A stretch of 64,000 nt of DNA from Belliella alkalica (GCF_022549785.1 NZ_JAKZGO010000002.1:301547-365546), one strand, 5' to 3'; counted from the stretch's first letter, positions 55,555 to 64,000 are shown. Made by a program: numbers and translations. Notes: generated from the letters alone by a model not told the origin.

Positions 55555-55986
55555 ATGGAAAAGATGAATTATAAATCTGTAGGAGTATGGCTTGATCAGT
55601 CTAAAGCGCATTTTATTGGTTATCAAGATGGTGAGGCTACATTCATAGAATCTCTTATCTCTCCACACGAAAGAATAAAAAGAGAAGAGGGCGAAGTAAG
55701 CGATACTGCTCGTTTTTCTCCAAATCCTTCTGTACTTTCCAACAATGAATATCGCAAAAATAACATTGCCCAAAATGAGTTGAATGAATATTACAAGATG
55801 CTCGAAGATAAAATTGGGAAATTTGAGGACGTACTTTTATTTGGCCCAGGCACTGCAAAGGATCAATTCAAAAATCGAATTGCGGAAAACAAAGCTTTCA
55901 AAGAAAAATGGATTTCTGTCCAAAATTCAGATAAAATGACTGACAATCAGTTGCTAGCTTTTGTCAGGGATTTTTATAAAAACTGA
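55555..55986 (+). CDS. Small eRF1/baeRF-like domain protein
   Basis: A 143-residue single-domain protein. The N-terminal strand YKSVGVWLDQSKAHFIGYQDG and the C-terminal LLFGPGTAKDQFKNRI ... FVRDFYKN look like the eRF1/Pelota domain 2/3 type (GPGxAKxxF), which in bacteria appears as baeRF or host-attachment-like proteins. Function in Bacteroidota is unknown; a ribosome- or stress-linked role is only an idea. It is a single gene with its own terminator. ATG 55555 or 55564 are both possible starts. Confidence 0.6.
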   Translation: MEKMNYKSVGVWLDQSKAHFIGYQDGEATFIESLISPHERIKREEGEVSDTARFSPNPSVLSNNEYRKNNIAQNELNEYYKMLEDKIGKFEDVLLFGPGTAKDQFKNRIAENKAFKEKWISVQNSDKMTDNQLLAFVRDFYKN

Positions 55987-56012
55987 GAAAGAAATAGATA
56001 AAGTCTGGAAAT

Positions 56013-56043
56013 GGCTGTTTCATCAACTGAGACAGCCTTTTTT
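56013..56043 (+). terminator. Terminator after the 55555 gene
   Basis: GGCTGTTTCA / TGAGACAGCC stem with loop TCAAC and T6. Confidence 0.88.
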
Positions 56044-56100
56044 ATTTGTTTTAAGTGCTATTGGATATTCTTGAAACTGATTTTCATTTCAATTATTTTA

Positions 56101-57240
56101 TTATTTTTTCTCAGTCAATTTTAATTTGTAATAAGTGTTCCAGTCTTCTTCTCCTGATAATCTTTGGTTTTTCTGAACTACTATTTGTTCATCTTCTGTA
56201 AATACAGGAGTAGTGATTGATCCATAAGGTAAAGCAATATCTTCTTGAATTAACTCATGATTCGTGTCAAAAATAGCTGCATATATTGGTAAGGAACCTA
56301 TAAAATCCAACCATTCAGATTCATTGTTTCGATCGTATTGCTGTACAATGTTTTCACCAACACCTTTCCTGTATAATAACACTGTTTTATTTTCAAATCC
56401 ATATAGTTGTAGAATCATTGCAGGGACAATAGTTTCAAGTTTATTGTATATTTCAATTGGACTCTTAATACTCACGCTAGGGAATTTAATATGATCCTTA
56501 GGATTAAAATTGATGCTTTCTTTAAAAATCAATTCATCGCCTTTTTCTTCATAAACATTGAATTTCATTTCAGCCATTAGAGTTAGATACCATGTTTTAC
56601 CTTTTTTTATGATTTTCGGATCTAATATGTAATGAAACTCTCCATCTTTATAAACAGAAGTTTCTGGTATCTTCATTTTTAATGTCGTTTCATTTGTTTT
56701 AGGATCAAGGACTTCAAGTATCGGTGAATTATAATTTCTCTTATAATATAGTTCAGGGTTTTCCCAGTCGCTAAAGTCTCTTTCTGGTCGATAGTACGCA
56801 AGATTCTTTCCTAGAGAAAAAACCGGTCTATTATAAATATGAGTAAAAAAGTAATCTCCTGGCAATGGTTGGGTTTTTATAATCTCACTTTCGTTTGAAA
56901 ATTGAAGTAAACCTTTTTGATTGTCCATGACGGTGAATTCCCCTTCAAAAAAACCTTCGCCAACAGTTCTCTGTATCGCATTTGGACCATCTGTTTTAAG
57001 TTCGATTTGATTGATGATTTCGCCATCATCATCAAAAATTACAAATGTGGAAAGATCTTCACTTTTAGCTAAATACTTACCATTTTCCATATCCACCATA
57101 GCCAATTGCTGAAGGTAATCAACTCTAATAGAGTCCGTGATTTCTAATTCATAATTTGAAGAAATTGATTTTTCTCTTTTGTTATCCTGATCACAAGAAG
57201 CCAAGAAGAAAATTGAAAGTAAATAGATGAAATTTTTCAT
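56101..57240 (-). CDS. Propeller-like lipoprotein of unknown function (possible DUF4221-type)
   Basis: A 379-residue lipoprotein (lipobox FFLASC, Cys16; ATG 57240 chosen over the upstream TTG). The rest is beta-rich with short, irregular repeats such as VDMENGKYLAKSEDLSTFVIF, DDDGEIINQIELKTDGPN and VFTEDEQIVVQKNQRL, fitting a six-bladed propeller as in Bacteroidota DUF4221/TolB-like proteins. No active site was recognised. Transcribed alone. Confidence 0.55.
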   Translation of the reverse strand: MKNFIYLLSIFFLASCDQDNKREKSISSNYELEITDSIRVDYLQQLAMVDMENGKYLAKSEDLSTFVIFDDDGEIINQIELKTDGPNAIQRTVGEGFFEGEFTVMDNQKGLLQFSNESEIIKTQPLPGDYFFTHIYNRPVFSLGKNLAYYRPERDFSDWENPELYYKRNYNSPILEVLDPKTNETTLKMKIPETSVYKDGEFHYILDPKIIKKGKTWYLTLMAEMKFNVYEEKGDELIFKESINFNPKDHIKFPSVSIKSPIEIYNKLETIVPAMILQLYGFENKTVLLYRKGVGENIVQQYDRNNESEWLDFIGSLPIYAAIFDTNHELIQEDIALPYGSITTPVFTEDEQIVVQKNQRLSGEEDWNTYYKLKLTEKK

Positions 57241-57316
57241 ACCCAAAAGTAACTAAACGCTAGTTTTCAGATGTGTTAAGTTTTGTTACGCTGGGTATGA
57301 TTTTCTTAAATTTTCT

Positions 57317-58495
57317 TTATTTTTCATTTAGCTTAATATACTTCCCCAGATCATCATGAAGTATATCCCTCAATTCCTTTTCATTCGCTTTGCTCGTTTC
57401 GGTAAACATAAACCCAAATACTCCAAATTTATTCAAGGGGTATTTTCTAACATGAAGTGGGTTTTCAAAATCTCTGGCAATCGCTTCGAAATCAAATGAT
57501 GCGATCTCCTCTGTTTTGAATTTAGCTGCTTTATCCAAGAGAATCAGACTGTACTTTTTATCTTTTCTATTTTGGAAAATAGCTTCCCAATCAGGTCTTT
57601 TCGATTCAAAGAAATATTGATAAGAATTTACCCCATATGCAAACCAAGTCAAATCCGCCGTAGTACACCAACCTCCAAACCGCATTGGATTTACTTCTAT
57701 AGGTGTGATTTTTCCATTTTTATCGACACGTATTTCAATGTGTAAGGGGAAATTTTCGATTTTTTTCTTTTCTCCAATAGCTTTGAGAAAGGCTATCAAT
57801 GGATCATGAAGTTGATTGATGACTTCCTCAGAACTGTAATACCAGCGGTCACTGACATCTTTTTCGGAGATAAATACATGGTGTAAAATATTCAGGATAA
57901 CAGGCTCGCCATTTTTATCGAAATAGCAATCAAAAGCATATTCTTCTCCTCGAATGTATTCCTCCAATAGAAAATCAGTGTTGTCAATCACCTCTTTTGG
58001 ATAAAGGGCTTGTGTATTTTTGATTTCTTGCTGAATTTCAGCTACTGTTTGAAGCCATTCTTTTGCATCATCTACTTTGTGTACAGCAATGCTGAAGAAA
58101 CCTACGGCAGGTTTTACAATCAAAGGGAATTTCAATTCTGAAACATCCAAGGATTCTAAATCACTAAATGGAACTGACTGAAAAAAGTAATCAGGGTAAA
58201 TATCCTTGATCAATTGCCTGAATTTGAATTTATTTTTGAAAAGCTCAATTAAATCAGGGAATCTTGTACCACTTGCATTTCGCTGAACCCAGCTGATAGA
58301 GTTTTCCGAATTTGTATAGATAGAAGTTTCTTCATTTTCTTGAATTTGAGATTTGGCGGCTTCCTCAGAGATCCAATTGATATTTCTGTTTTTTGCCAAT
58401 CCCTTGGCTTCTGCTGTTGCAACTACTGGAAATTGAAATTGCTCTATAGTTTCCAATAGAAAATCAGAAACAAATGGGTAATCTAATAAAATCAT
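57317..58495 (-). CDS. ATP-grasp ligase of unknown specificity
   Basis: A 392-residue ATP-grasp enzyme. LKFPLIVKPAVGFFS (about 122-136) holds the ATP-binding Lys, LLEEYIRGEEYAFDCYF (about 175-191) the next block, and IEIRVDKNGKITPIEVNPMR (about 266) the Mg2+-binding Glu/Asn. It ligates a carboxylate to an amine or thiol; the substrate is unknown. It is the last gene in the order menE, DUF2141, ATP-grasp (28 nt after DUF2141). Confidence 0.82.
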   Translation of the reverse strand: MILLDYPFVSDFLLETIEQFQFPVVATAEAKGLAKNRNINWISEEAAKSQIQENEETSIYTNSENSISWVQRNASGTRFPDLIELFKNKFKFRQLIKDIYPDYFFQSVPFSDLESLDVSELKFPLIVKPAVGFFSIAVHKVDDAKEWLQTVAEIQQEIKNTQALYPKEVIDNTDFLLEEYIRGEEYAFDCYFDKNGEPVILNILHHVFISEKDVSDRWYYSSEEVINQLHDPLIAFLKAIGEKKKIENFPLHIEIRVDKNGKITPIEVNPMRFGGWCTTADLTWFAYGVNSYQYFFESKRPDWEAIFQNRKDKKYSLILLDKAAKFKTEEIASFDFEAIARDFENPLHVRKYPLNKFGVFGFMFTETSKANEKELRDILHDDLGKYIKLNEK

Positions 58496-58523
58496 AAGGG
58501 TGAAATTTCCACTAAAAGTAATA

Positions 58524-58952
58524 CTATTTCAACTTAATAGTGATCTGTTTTACACTTTCGGTAAGTTTAAATGACGCTTTTTCAAAACTTGGAGCACCCA
58601 CAATCCCTGATGCATTGTTTGAAAAACCATAGCCATCTTTTGGAATGCCAAGCGCATTAGTTCTAAGCTTTCCGGTGTTTAGGCTATCATGAAAAAGCGA
58701 AATTGCATAAGTACCATCAGGAATGTTTTTGAAGGTATAAACAGCTTTGTTTTTTTCAATCACAATGGAAGCATTTTGAAATGCCAATTGATGTTGATCC
58801 GGAAATCCTTCGGGTCCTTTGAACAACAAAACTCTGACGACACCATCTGAATTTTTTATGTTTTCTACCGTAAGCGTCAATTCGTTATTGGCGCTTTGTT
58901 CGGGAATTGTACCTATCATGAGTAAAATCGAGAATAATAAATTCAAAAGCAT
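58524..58952 (-). CDS. DUF2141 secreted protein
   Basis: A 142-residue exported protein. Signal peptide (about 1-19) then one DUF2141 beta-sandwich: LTVENIKNSDGVVRVLLFKG, FKNIPDGTYAISLFHDSLN and NALGIPKDGYGFSNNA are the hallmarks. It overlaps the menE-like gene by 10 nt, implying coupled expression, although no functional link is known. Role unknown. Confidence 0.88.
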   Translation of the reverse strand: MLLNLLFSILLMIGTIPEQSANNELTLTVENIKNSDGVVRVLLFKGPEGFPDQHQLAFQNASIVIEKNKAVYTFKNIPDGTYAISLFHDSLNTGKLRTNALGIPKDGYGFSNNASGIVGAPSFEKASFKLTESVKQITIKLK

Positions 58953-60019
58953 AATTCAGCTGTTTTTGTTCTGTTGATTTTTCCGGAAGGTGTTTTTACA
59001 AACATTTCAAGAATGAAAATTTCCTTGGGACAATGGTACTTTTTCATCTCCTTCTTTAAAATCTCCAGCAATTCATGGACCTTATTTTCGTTGTCCTTTT
59101 TGTATTCCAAAAATAAGACCAACTTTTGACCAAGCATCTCGTCTTTTTGACCAAATACAAAGTAATTTATCTCTCCAAAAATCGGCTTGATGTATTTTTG
59201 TAACTCGGCTTCCAGCGCCTCTGCTTGAATCTTTATACCTCCAGAATTGATTGTGAAATCTGCTCTACCAATCCATCGAAATACACCATCAGCTATTATT
59301 TCAACCAAATCATTTGTTTGGAGCCTTTTTTCTATTACCATAGATGCTTCGATCCAAAGTCTGTTGGCATCATCAGTTCCAATTTTGATATTCGGCAGTG
59401 TGTGGTAGATCAATTCAGAAGCATTTATTTTTGCCAAAGCTATATGCGAAACAGTTTCTGTCATTCCGTAAGTTTGAAAGGCATTGATCCCTGCAGCCTT
59501 GATTTTTTGGATCAAGGAAAGAGAAGATGGTGTTCCACCGATGATCAAAGTTTCTATATTAGAAAGTTTCGTTGTCGATATTGATTCTTTAAGACATGCT
59601 TCCACCTGCAAAGGAACCATAGCGCAAAAGTCAATTTTTTTCTGCAGTGAAAGATCAATTAGAGGGTTGGCCTCTGGTGTGATAAGATAAATGTCTGCAT
59701 CCCAGCATAGTCCTCTGACTAACATCATTTTTCCACCTATCATTTGGGTGTTTATACAAACCAACAATTTAGGAGACTTATTTATTTTAAAAAATGCTTT
59801 AGTTGCCGCAGCAGAAAGCTCCATTTGTGACCTTTTGATAATTATTGATTTTGGTTTGCCTGTAGAGCCAGAAGTGCTTATTTCAAAATCAGTTTTTCCA
59901 TCAAGCCATTCTTTGCAAAACTGAAGGCTTTGTGATAAGTATTTATCATCCGGCTGCCAATTTCCAGATCGGATCTGTTCAAAAGTATAAATTTGATCTT
60001 TGAATATTACTTGTCCCAT
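58943..60019 (-). CDS. menE: o-Succinylbenzoate-CoA ligase (AMP-binding enzyme)
   Basis: A 358-residue short ANL-superfamily ligase activating o-succinylbenzoate in menaquinone synthesis. Motifs: STSGSTGKPKSIIIK (about 53-67), QTYGMTETV, WIGRADFTINSGGIKI, and the C-terminal Lys region TPSGKINR. ATG 60019 is chosen because it begins the family-like MGQVIFKDQIYTF. The length is short, normal for Bacteroidota MenE. It is divergent from menB, 95 nt away, which supports the naming. Confidence 0.85.
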   Translation of the reverse strand: MGQVIFKDQIYTFEQIRSGNWQPDDKYLSQSLQFCKEWLDGKTDFEISTSGSTGKPKSIIIKRSQMELSAAATKAFFKINKSPKLLVCINTQMIGGKMMLVRGLCWDADIYLITPEANPLIDLSLQKKIDFCAMVPLQVEACLKESISTTKLSNIETLIIGGTPSSLSLIQKIKAAGINAFQTYGMTETVSHIALAKINASELIYHTLPNIKIGTDDANRLWIEASMVIEKRLQTNDLVEIIADGVFRWIGRADFTINSGGIKIQAEALEAELQKYIKPIFGEINYFVFGQKDEMLGQKLVLFLEYKKDNENKVHELLEILKKEMKKYHCPKEIFILEMFVKTPSGKINRTKTAELCF

Positions 60020-60114
60020 ATTTTTTTGAATGTTGCAAGGTAATGCCTTTATCAAAATTCAACAAAATTCGAGCAAGCCTGTTATCTTGCATGAAAATAA
60101 AAATTAATTGAATT

Positions 60115-60954
60115 ATGACTATCAACTGGAAAACCGCAAAAGAATACGAAGATATAACTTACAAAAAATGCGATGGTGTAGCCAGAATCGCCTTCAATCG
60201 TCCTGAAGTAAGAAATGCTTTTCGTCCAAAAACAACAAGTGAATTGTATGATGCATTTTACGATGCAATGGAGGATACGTCTATTGGTGTTGTTTTGCTT
60301 TCAGGCGAAGGACCTTCTCCAAAAGATGGTGGATATGCTTTTTGCTCTGGAGGAGATCAGCGTGCTAGGGGACATCAGGGCTATGTAGGTGAAGATGGAT
60401 ATCATAGGTTAAATATCCTTGAAGTTCAGCGTTTGATAAGATTTATGCCAAAAGTTGTGATTGCTGTAGTGCCAGGATGGGCAGTAGGAGGAGGACATTC
60501 ACTCCATGTGGTTTGTGACTTGACATTGGCGAGCAAAGAGCATGCGATTTTCAAGCAAACCGATGCAGATGTGACGAGTTTCGATGGGGGATATGGTTCT
60601 GCTTATTTGGCAAAGATGGTTGGCCAAAAAAGAGCAAGAGAAATATTTTTTCTGGGGAGAAATTACTCTGCGCAGGAAGCATACGAAATGGGGATGGTCA
60701 ATGCAGTAATTCCTCATGATGAATTGGAAGATACTGCTTATGAATGGGCTCAAGAAATACTGGCAAAATCACCTACATCTATCAAAATGCTCAAATTTGC
60801 CTTTAACCTTACAGATGATGGAATGGTTGGTCAGCAGGTTTTTGCAGGGGAAGCGACTAGGCTGGCCTACATGACTGATGAAGCAAAAGAAGGAAGAAAT
60901 GCATTTCTGGAAAAAAGGAAACCTAACTTCAAAGATGTGAAGTGGATTCCGTAG
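60115..60954 (+). CDS. menB: 1,4-Dihydroxy-2-naphthoyl-CoA synthase
   Basis: A 279-residue crotonase-fold enzyme that cyclises o-succinylbenzoyl-CoA in menaquinone synthesis. The oxyanion region reads GYAFCSGGDQRARG (about 76-89), the MenB-specific DVTSFDGGYGSAYLAKMVGQ follows at about 150-169, and ARNLFFLGRxYSA-like REIFFLGRNYSA is seen. Length is normal. Menaquinone is the main respiratory quinone in this phylum. Confidence 0.95.
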   Translation: MTINWKTAKEYEDITYKKCDGVARIAFNRPEVRNAFRPKTTSELYDAFYDAMEDTSIGVVLLSGEGPSPKDGGYAFCSGGDQRARGHQGYVGEDGYHRLNILEVQRLIRFMPKVVIAVVPGWAVGGGHSLHVVCDLTLASKEHAIFKQTDADVTSFDGGYGSAYLAKMVGQKRAREIFFLGRNYSAQEAYEMGMVNAVIPHDELEDTAYEWAQEILAKSPTSIKMLKFAFNLTDDGMVGQQVFAGEATRLAYMTDEAKEGRNAFLEKRKPNFKDVKWIP

Positions 60955-61014
60955 TGGATTTCCTACCATTACACAAAGAGCTGGCAGGCTAAGCTTTGCG
61001 TTGAGATTAGGAAA

Positions 61015-61080
61015 GTGAGAAGGCGAGAGACGAGAAGTAAGAGACGAGAGACGAGAGACGAGATGCGAGAGACGAGAATA
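61015..61080 (+). repeat. GAGACGAGA word repeat after menB
   Basis: Sense-strand words GAGAAGGCGAGAGACGAGAA, GTAAGAGACGAGAGACGAG, AGACGAGATGCGAGAGACG. It begins about 60 nt after the stop, and a shorter piece (GTCGAGAAGCGAGATAGAAG) recurs at 61139. Confidence 0.7.
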
Positions 61081-61170
61081 TTCATTAAATAGCCAAGCGC
61101 GCACCATTATCTTGAGGCATTTGAATTGCTATCGAAGGTCGAGAAGCGAGATAGAAGCAGGGATGATATA

Positions 61171-61310
61171 AACTACGAAGTGCCTGTCCCGATACTGATG
61201 GTCATCGGTATCGGGAGTTAAACTTTGAATACTCGTCCGTCGTGTTGGAACCCAGGATTGTTATCCGGGGAACAAAGCCGATAAAAGAAACAACAATCCC
61301 AAAGGGTCTT
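61171..61310. repeat. Three-hairpin module, copy F
   Basis: AACTACGAAGTGCCTG with the insert CCCGATACTGATGGTCATCG (61188-61207) and GGTATCGGGAGTT, then a CCAGGATTGTTATCCGGGG hairpin, then CAACAATCCCAAAGGGTC. The insert matches parts of B1 and 54319. With the word repeat it fills the 60955-61395 gap; no gene seen. Confidence 0.7.
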
Positions 61311-61395
61311 TCTGAAATCTGACAGGATTTAATATTTCATTTATCAATAGAAAAAATCATTAATTCAACATCAATACTCTATAATATAAACCCTA

Positions 61396-62241
61396 ATGAA
61401 TCACCTAGAGACAACTTATACCACACATGATAATATCAAACTTTTCCTCCAAGCGTGGATGCCAGAAACTCCGCGAGCAGCTCTGCTTTTAGTTCATGGT
61501 TTGGGAGAACATAGTAGTAGATATCAGTATTTTGCGGAAATTTTGGTTGCTTCTGGAATTGCTGTCTTTACTTTTGATGGAAGAGGACATGGCAAATCTT
61601 CTAAGCCAAAGCCTACAGCCTATTTTTCTAGTCATGAAGATTATCTGAAAGATATTGATGCATTGCTAGGCAAGGTCAAAACTTTTTGTGCAGATGTTCC
61701 TTTATTTATTTTTGGACATAGTATTGGAGGAGGATTAGTAGCTAAATATTGTATTGATTATCAACCTGATTTGGCAGGGGTGATCTTAAGTTCGGCAGCC
61801 CTAAGGCCTTCTGATAATATTTCTAAATTCTTGATTAAAGTATCTTCTTTTGTAAGTTTTTTAACCCCCAAACTTAAGACTTTCAAGCTCGATAGCAGCA
61901 CTATATCACATGACTTAGAAGAGGTGAGGAAATATAATGAAGACCCTTTGGTTTATTCAGATGCAATCCCAGCTAGAACAGGTCACGAGCTTCTCAGAAT
62001 GATGAAAGGTATAAAATCGAACATGTTGAGATTCAAAAATCCAGTTTTATTGATTCATGGTACCGCGGACCAACTTACAGATCCCATTGGAAGTGAGGAG
62101 TTTTTCAGAAAAGTCACTGTAGAGGATAAAACTTATACCAGATACGAAGGATTATATCACGAGTTGATCAATGAATACGAAAAAGATAAAGTAATAGAAG
62201 ATATTAGAAATTGGATAGATAGTAGGATTACAAAAATCTAA
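61396..62241 (+). CDS. Alpha/beta hydrolase, monoacylglycerol-lipase/lysophospholipase-like
   Basis: A 281-residue serine hydrolase. LLLVHGLGEHSSRYQYFAE (oxyanion loop, about 30), FDGRGHGKSSKPK, the nucleophile elbow FGHSIGGG, LIHGTADQLTDP (Asp) and a C-terminal YEGLYHELINEYEK (His) give the complete triad. The pattern is of the lysophospholipase/monoglyceride lipase group. Likely cytoplasmic, no signal peptide. Its end overlaps the convergent PAS gene by 4 nt. Confidence 0.9.
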   Translation: MNHLETTYTTHDNIKLFLQAWMPETPRAALLLVHGLGEHSSRYQYFAEILVASGIAVFTFDGRGHGKSSKPKPTAYFSSHEDYLKDIDALLGKVKTFCADVPLFIFGHSIGGGLVAKYCIDYQPDLAGVILSSAALRPSDNISKFLIKVSSFVSFLTPKLKTFKLDSSTISHDLEEVRKYNEDPLVYSDAIPARTGHELLRMMKGIKSNMLRFKNPVLLIHGTADQLTDPIGSEEFFRKVTVEDKTYTRYEGLYHELINEYEKDKVIEDIRNWIDSRITKI

Positions 62242-62897
62242 TCATAATCTTCATCTTCTTCTGTAGAGCTTGTGATTTTTCTAATGATAAGGTCAAGCTT
62301 GTGCGCTTCTTGTAAGATATTCAAATAAAATTCTTCAATTTGGTTAGAATCAAGGTTGTTTTTTTCCATTAATAGTAGATTAACCAATCCCATTAGGTTG
62401 GCCAATGGATTTCTAACTTCATGTGATTGCATCCATGCAATTTGTTTTAGGCGTTTATTTTGATTTTCAATTTTGGCAATGTGATTCTTGGATGATGTTA
62501 TGTTTTTTATCAGTAGAGTTACTCCTATCAGATGTTTTTCTTCATCAAAAACAGGGTAAAAGATAAACTCAAACCAAATTTTTTCTGAAGATAAAACTTC
62601 AATTTCCTTTTCAAATCTATTGTTTTCTCCTTTTAATGCTTTGTTGAAGTTTTTAATGAATTCTTCTTGCACATCTGTAGAAACGTAATTTCTGAAATCA
62701 TTTCCTTCAACCAATATTTTCTTATGGAATTTTTTACAATTTTCATATGCAATATTATTAAATGCTAAGATTTTGCACTCTAGATTAATTAAAACAATAT
62801 AATCTGGAGTGCTGTCTAATATAGCCCTTAGCTTAGTATTAGATTCTTTGAGTTTATCTCTAGAACTAAGTTCTTCGATGTTTTCTTCTTCATTCAT
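62238..62897 (-). CDS. PAS-domain protein with histidine-kinase-like dimerisation helix but no ATPase domain
   Basis: A 219-residue protein. A PAS domain (about 21-135: ILDSTPDYIVLINLECKILA) is followed by a coiled helix with a phosphoacceptor-like H-box, WMQSHEVRNPLANLMG (about 156). The chain ends soon after (SSTEEDEDYD), with no HATPase. It may be a sensor/dimer partner of another kinase or a phosphotransfer protein; alternatively a naturally shortened kinase. ATG 62897 is used; an upstream in-frame TTG at 62933 is possible. The 3' end overlaps the hydrolase gene. Confidence 0.78.
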   Translation of the reverse strand: MNEEENIEELSSRDKLKESNTKLRAILDSTPDYIVLINLECKILAFNNIAYENCKKFHKKILVEGNDFRNYVSTDVQEEFIKNFNKALKGENNRFEKEIEVLSSEKIWFEFIFYPVFDEEKHLIGVTLLIKNITSSKNHIAKIENQNKRLKQIAWMQSHEVRNPLANLMGLVNLLLMEKNNLDSNQIEEFYLNILQEAHKLDLIIRKITSSTEEDEDYD

Positions 62898-63100
62898 AAA
62901 AGTGGCTAGATGTGGTCCCTGTAAGATCACCAATTCATGTTTTTGACAAGCTACAGATTACAAAATTAACCAAGTTGAAATTATAAACATCAACAAATAC
63001 AATATAAAAATAAGATACAATTGTCTTATTCCTAAATACAAAAAGACTTTTATGAAATGATAATAGTTAAGTATGAACTAATTTGATAAATCAAATTTCG

Positions 63101-63907
63101 CTATTTTAGTACTAATAATGGTACGGAGCTATGGTATGCCATAGCTATAGAATCACTAGCATTGAACATATATTCAAAGAATGATTTTTTCTTATAAAAC
63201 ATAACCAGCATGCTATCTGGTTTTTCATTTAATTGTTCTGAAATCCCGTCCAATACACTTTTCGCACTACGTTGTTCTGCATTAAAAATTATGTCGGGAA
63301 ATTCATTTTTAAAATTTTCCTGAAATTCATTAAGAGAGCTAACACCTTCATTTTCCTCAGTTAATTTCAAGTTGAAAAAATGATAATTTAACCCAAGAGA
63401 AGAAGTCAAACCAACAAGTTTTTTTAAAAAAGGCTTTTCTTTTCCATCCAGTTCTAAGCCTACTATAATTTCTTTTATTGTAGCCAATTTCGATTTTGCA
63501 GGAATCGCAAGAACTGGAACTTGACTATCTTTGATCACATGGGCTGTATTTGAACCTATCAAATTCTTTTTTATACCTGAAGCACCTTGAGTCCCCATCA
63601 CTATAAGGGTGTAATCTTCTCTGTATGCCTTTGAAGTTACTGCTGTAGCTACCGTACCTTGCACTATTTGGTAATCAATGAATATTCCTTCATTCTTAGC
63701 TTGCTCTACGGCTTTTTGCATGGCTTTTTTTGAGTCTGATTCTATTGTTTCTACTATTTCTATTGCATGTGCAGCAAAATCATACACAGCATAATAGGCA
63801 AACAAAAGTGTGATTTGGACATCTTTTCTGCCGGTGCTAATCTTTTTTGCAAAGCTTAGTGCATTATTGGCGTTTTCGGAAAAATCGGTAGGGACTAAGA
63901 TCTTCAT
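63101..63907 (-). CDS. Tandem universal stress protein
   Basis: A 268-residue protein with two USP-type domains. The first has the start MKILVPTDFSENANNALSFA and the ATP-binding GTQGASGIKKNLIGSNTAHV (G2xG9xG-S); the second (about 150-268, IKEIIVGLELDGKEKPFLK) lacks this motif and is degenerate. Such proteins help survive starvation and oxidative stress. It is monocistronic, and the window ends 93 nt upstream of its ATG. No promoter was clear. Confidence 0.92.
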   Translation of the reverse strand: MKILVPTDFSENANNALSFAKKISTGRKDVQITLLFAYYAVYDFAAHAIEIVETIESDSKKAMQKAVEQAKNEGIFIDYQIVQGTVATAVTSKAYREDYTLIVMGTQGASGIKKNLIGSNTAHVIKDSQVPVLAIPAKSKLATIKEIIVGLELDGKEKPFLKKLVGLTSSLGLNYHFFNLKLTEENEGVSSLNEFQENFKNEFPDIIFNAEQRSAKSVLDGISEQLNEKPDSMLVMFYKKKSFFEYMFNASDSIAMAYHSSVPLLVLK

Positions 63908-64000
63908 AATTGCTGGTCGTTAAGTTTCTAATTTAAGAAGATTTAAAGCGAATCAGCAGAAGAAGGTCTCTTTTTTCTTTTAAGAAATTGTTAAATGTTA

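Overview
The window looks like chromosomal DNA of an AT-rich Bacteroidota member, most likely a Cytophagales / Cyclobacteriaceae-type bacterium. The evidence is the gene content (GSCFA protein, DUF3822 next to coaD, a fused E1 alpha/beta dehydrogenase, DUF1573, DUF3857 transglutaminases, a separate menE/menB pair), several TAnnTTTG-type -7 promoter elements with TTTG about 20 nt upstream, and starts without a clear Shine-Dalgarno sequence. I saw no tRNA, rRNA, CRISPR array, insertion sequence or prophage.

Layout. 0-10.6 kb: a plus-strand run of eight genes that reads as a carbohydrate/uronic-acid locus (BNR propeller, PQQ-type sugar dehydrogenase with cytochrome c, Nramp-like carrier, SDR oxidoreductase, DapA-like aldolase, propeller, GH88 hydrolase, secreted EEP phosphatase). 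10.6-11.4 kb: two 387-bp repeat copies. 11.4-17.4 kb: housekeeping genes (pyrE, two Nudix genes, coaD-DUF3822-membrane protein, RecD-like helicase, DUF1573). 17.5-19.9 kb: a small AT-rich accessory block. 20-25.2 kb: minus-strand envelope genes (SGNH hydrolase, S66 LD-carboxypeptidase, PBP4, DUF423) and the PLP protein YggS. 25.3-28.1 kb: a GH3 acyl-amide synthetase translationally coupled to a LysE exporter. 28.6-36.7 kb: ald divergent from a fused 2-oxoacid dehydrogenase E1, then two tandem DUF3857 proteins, the first apparently catalytically dead. 37.3-46.2 kb: purL, GSCFA, priA. 47-54 kb: TlpA, Tex, an outer-membrane barrel, a small ORF with an XRE-S24 regulator, OmpA lipoprotein. 54.6-64 kb: rluF, an eRF1-like small protein, a propeller lipoprotein, menE-DUF2141-ATP-grasp, menB, a lysophospholipase-like hydrolase, a PAS protein and a universal stress protein.

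The most unusual material is between the genes. At least nine genes are followed, beginning at or inside the stop codon, by degenerate 8-12 nt 'word' repeats, purine-rich on the sense strand and rich in extra stop codons. Seven copies of a roughly 90-140 bp three-hairpin module, in both orientations, lie in the same gaps. There are also a 208-bp tandem array that contains the 3' end of the neighbouring tlpA-like gene, a 49-bp tandem repeat, and two further dispersed repeat families. Together these look like an active repeat-generating process confined to gene ends.

The most interesting protein-level points are the Nramp-like carrier that lacks the metal-binding residues and sits inside a sugar-acid operon, the dead/active DUF3857 pair, the GH3-LysE coupling, and a metal-ligand swap in the fused E1. 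Functions are assigned from family motifs read by eye; no database search was possible.
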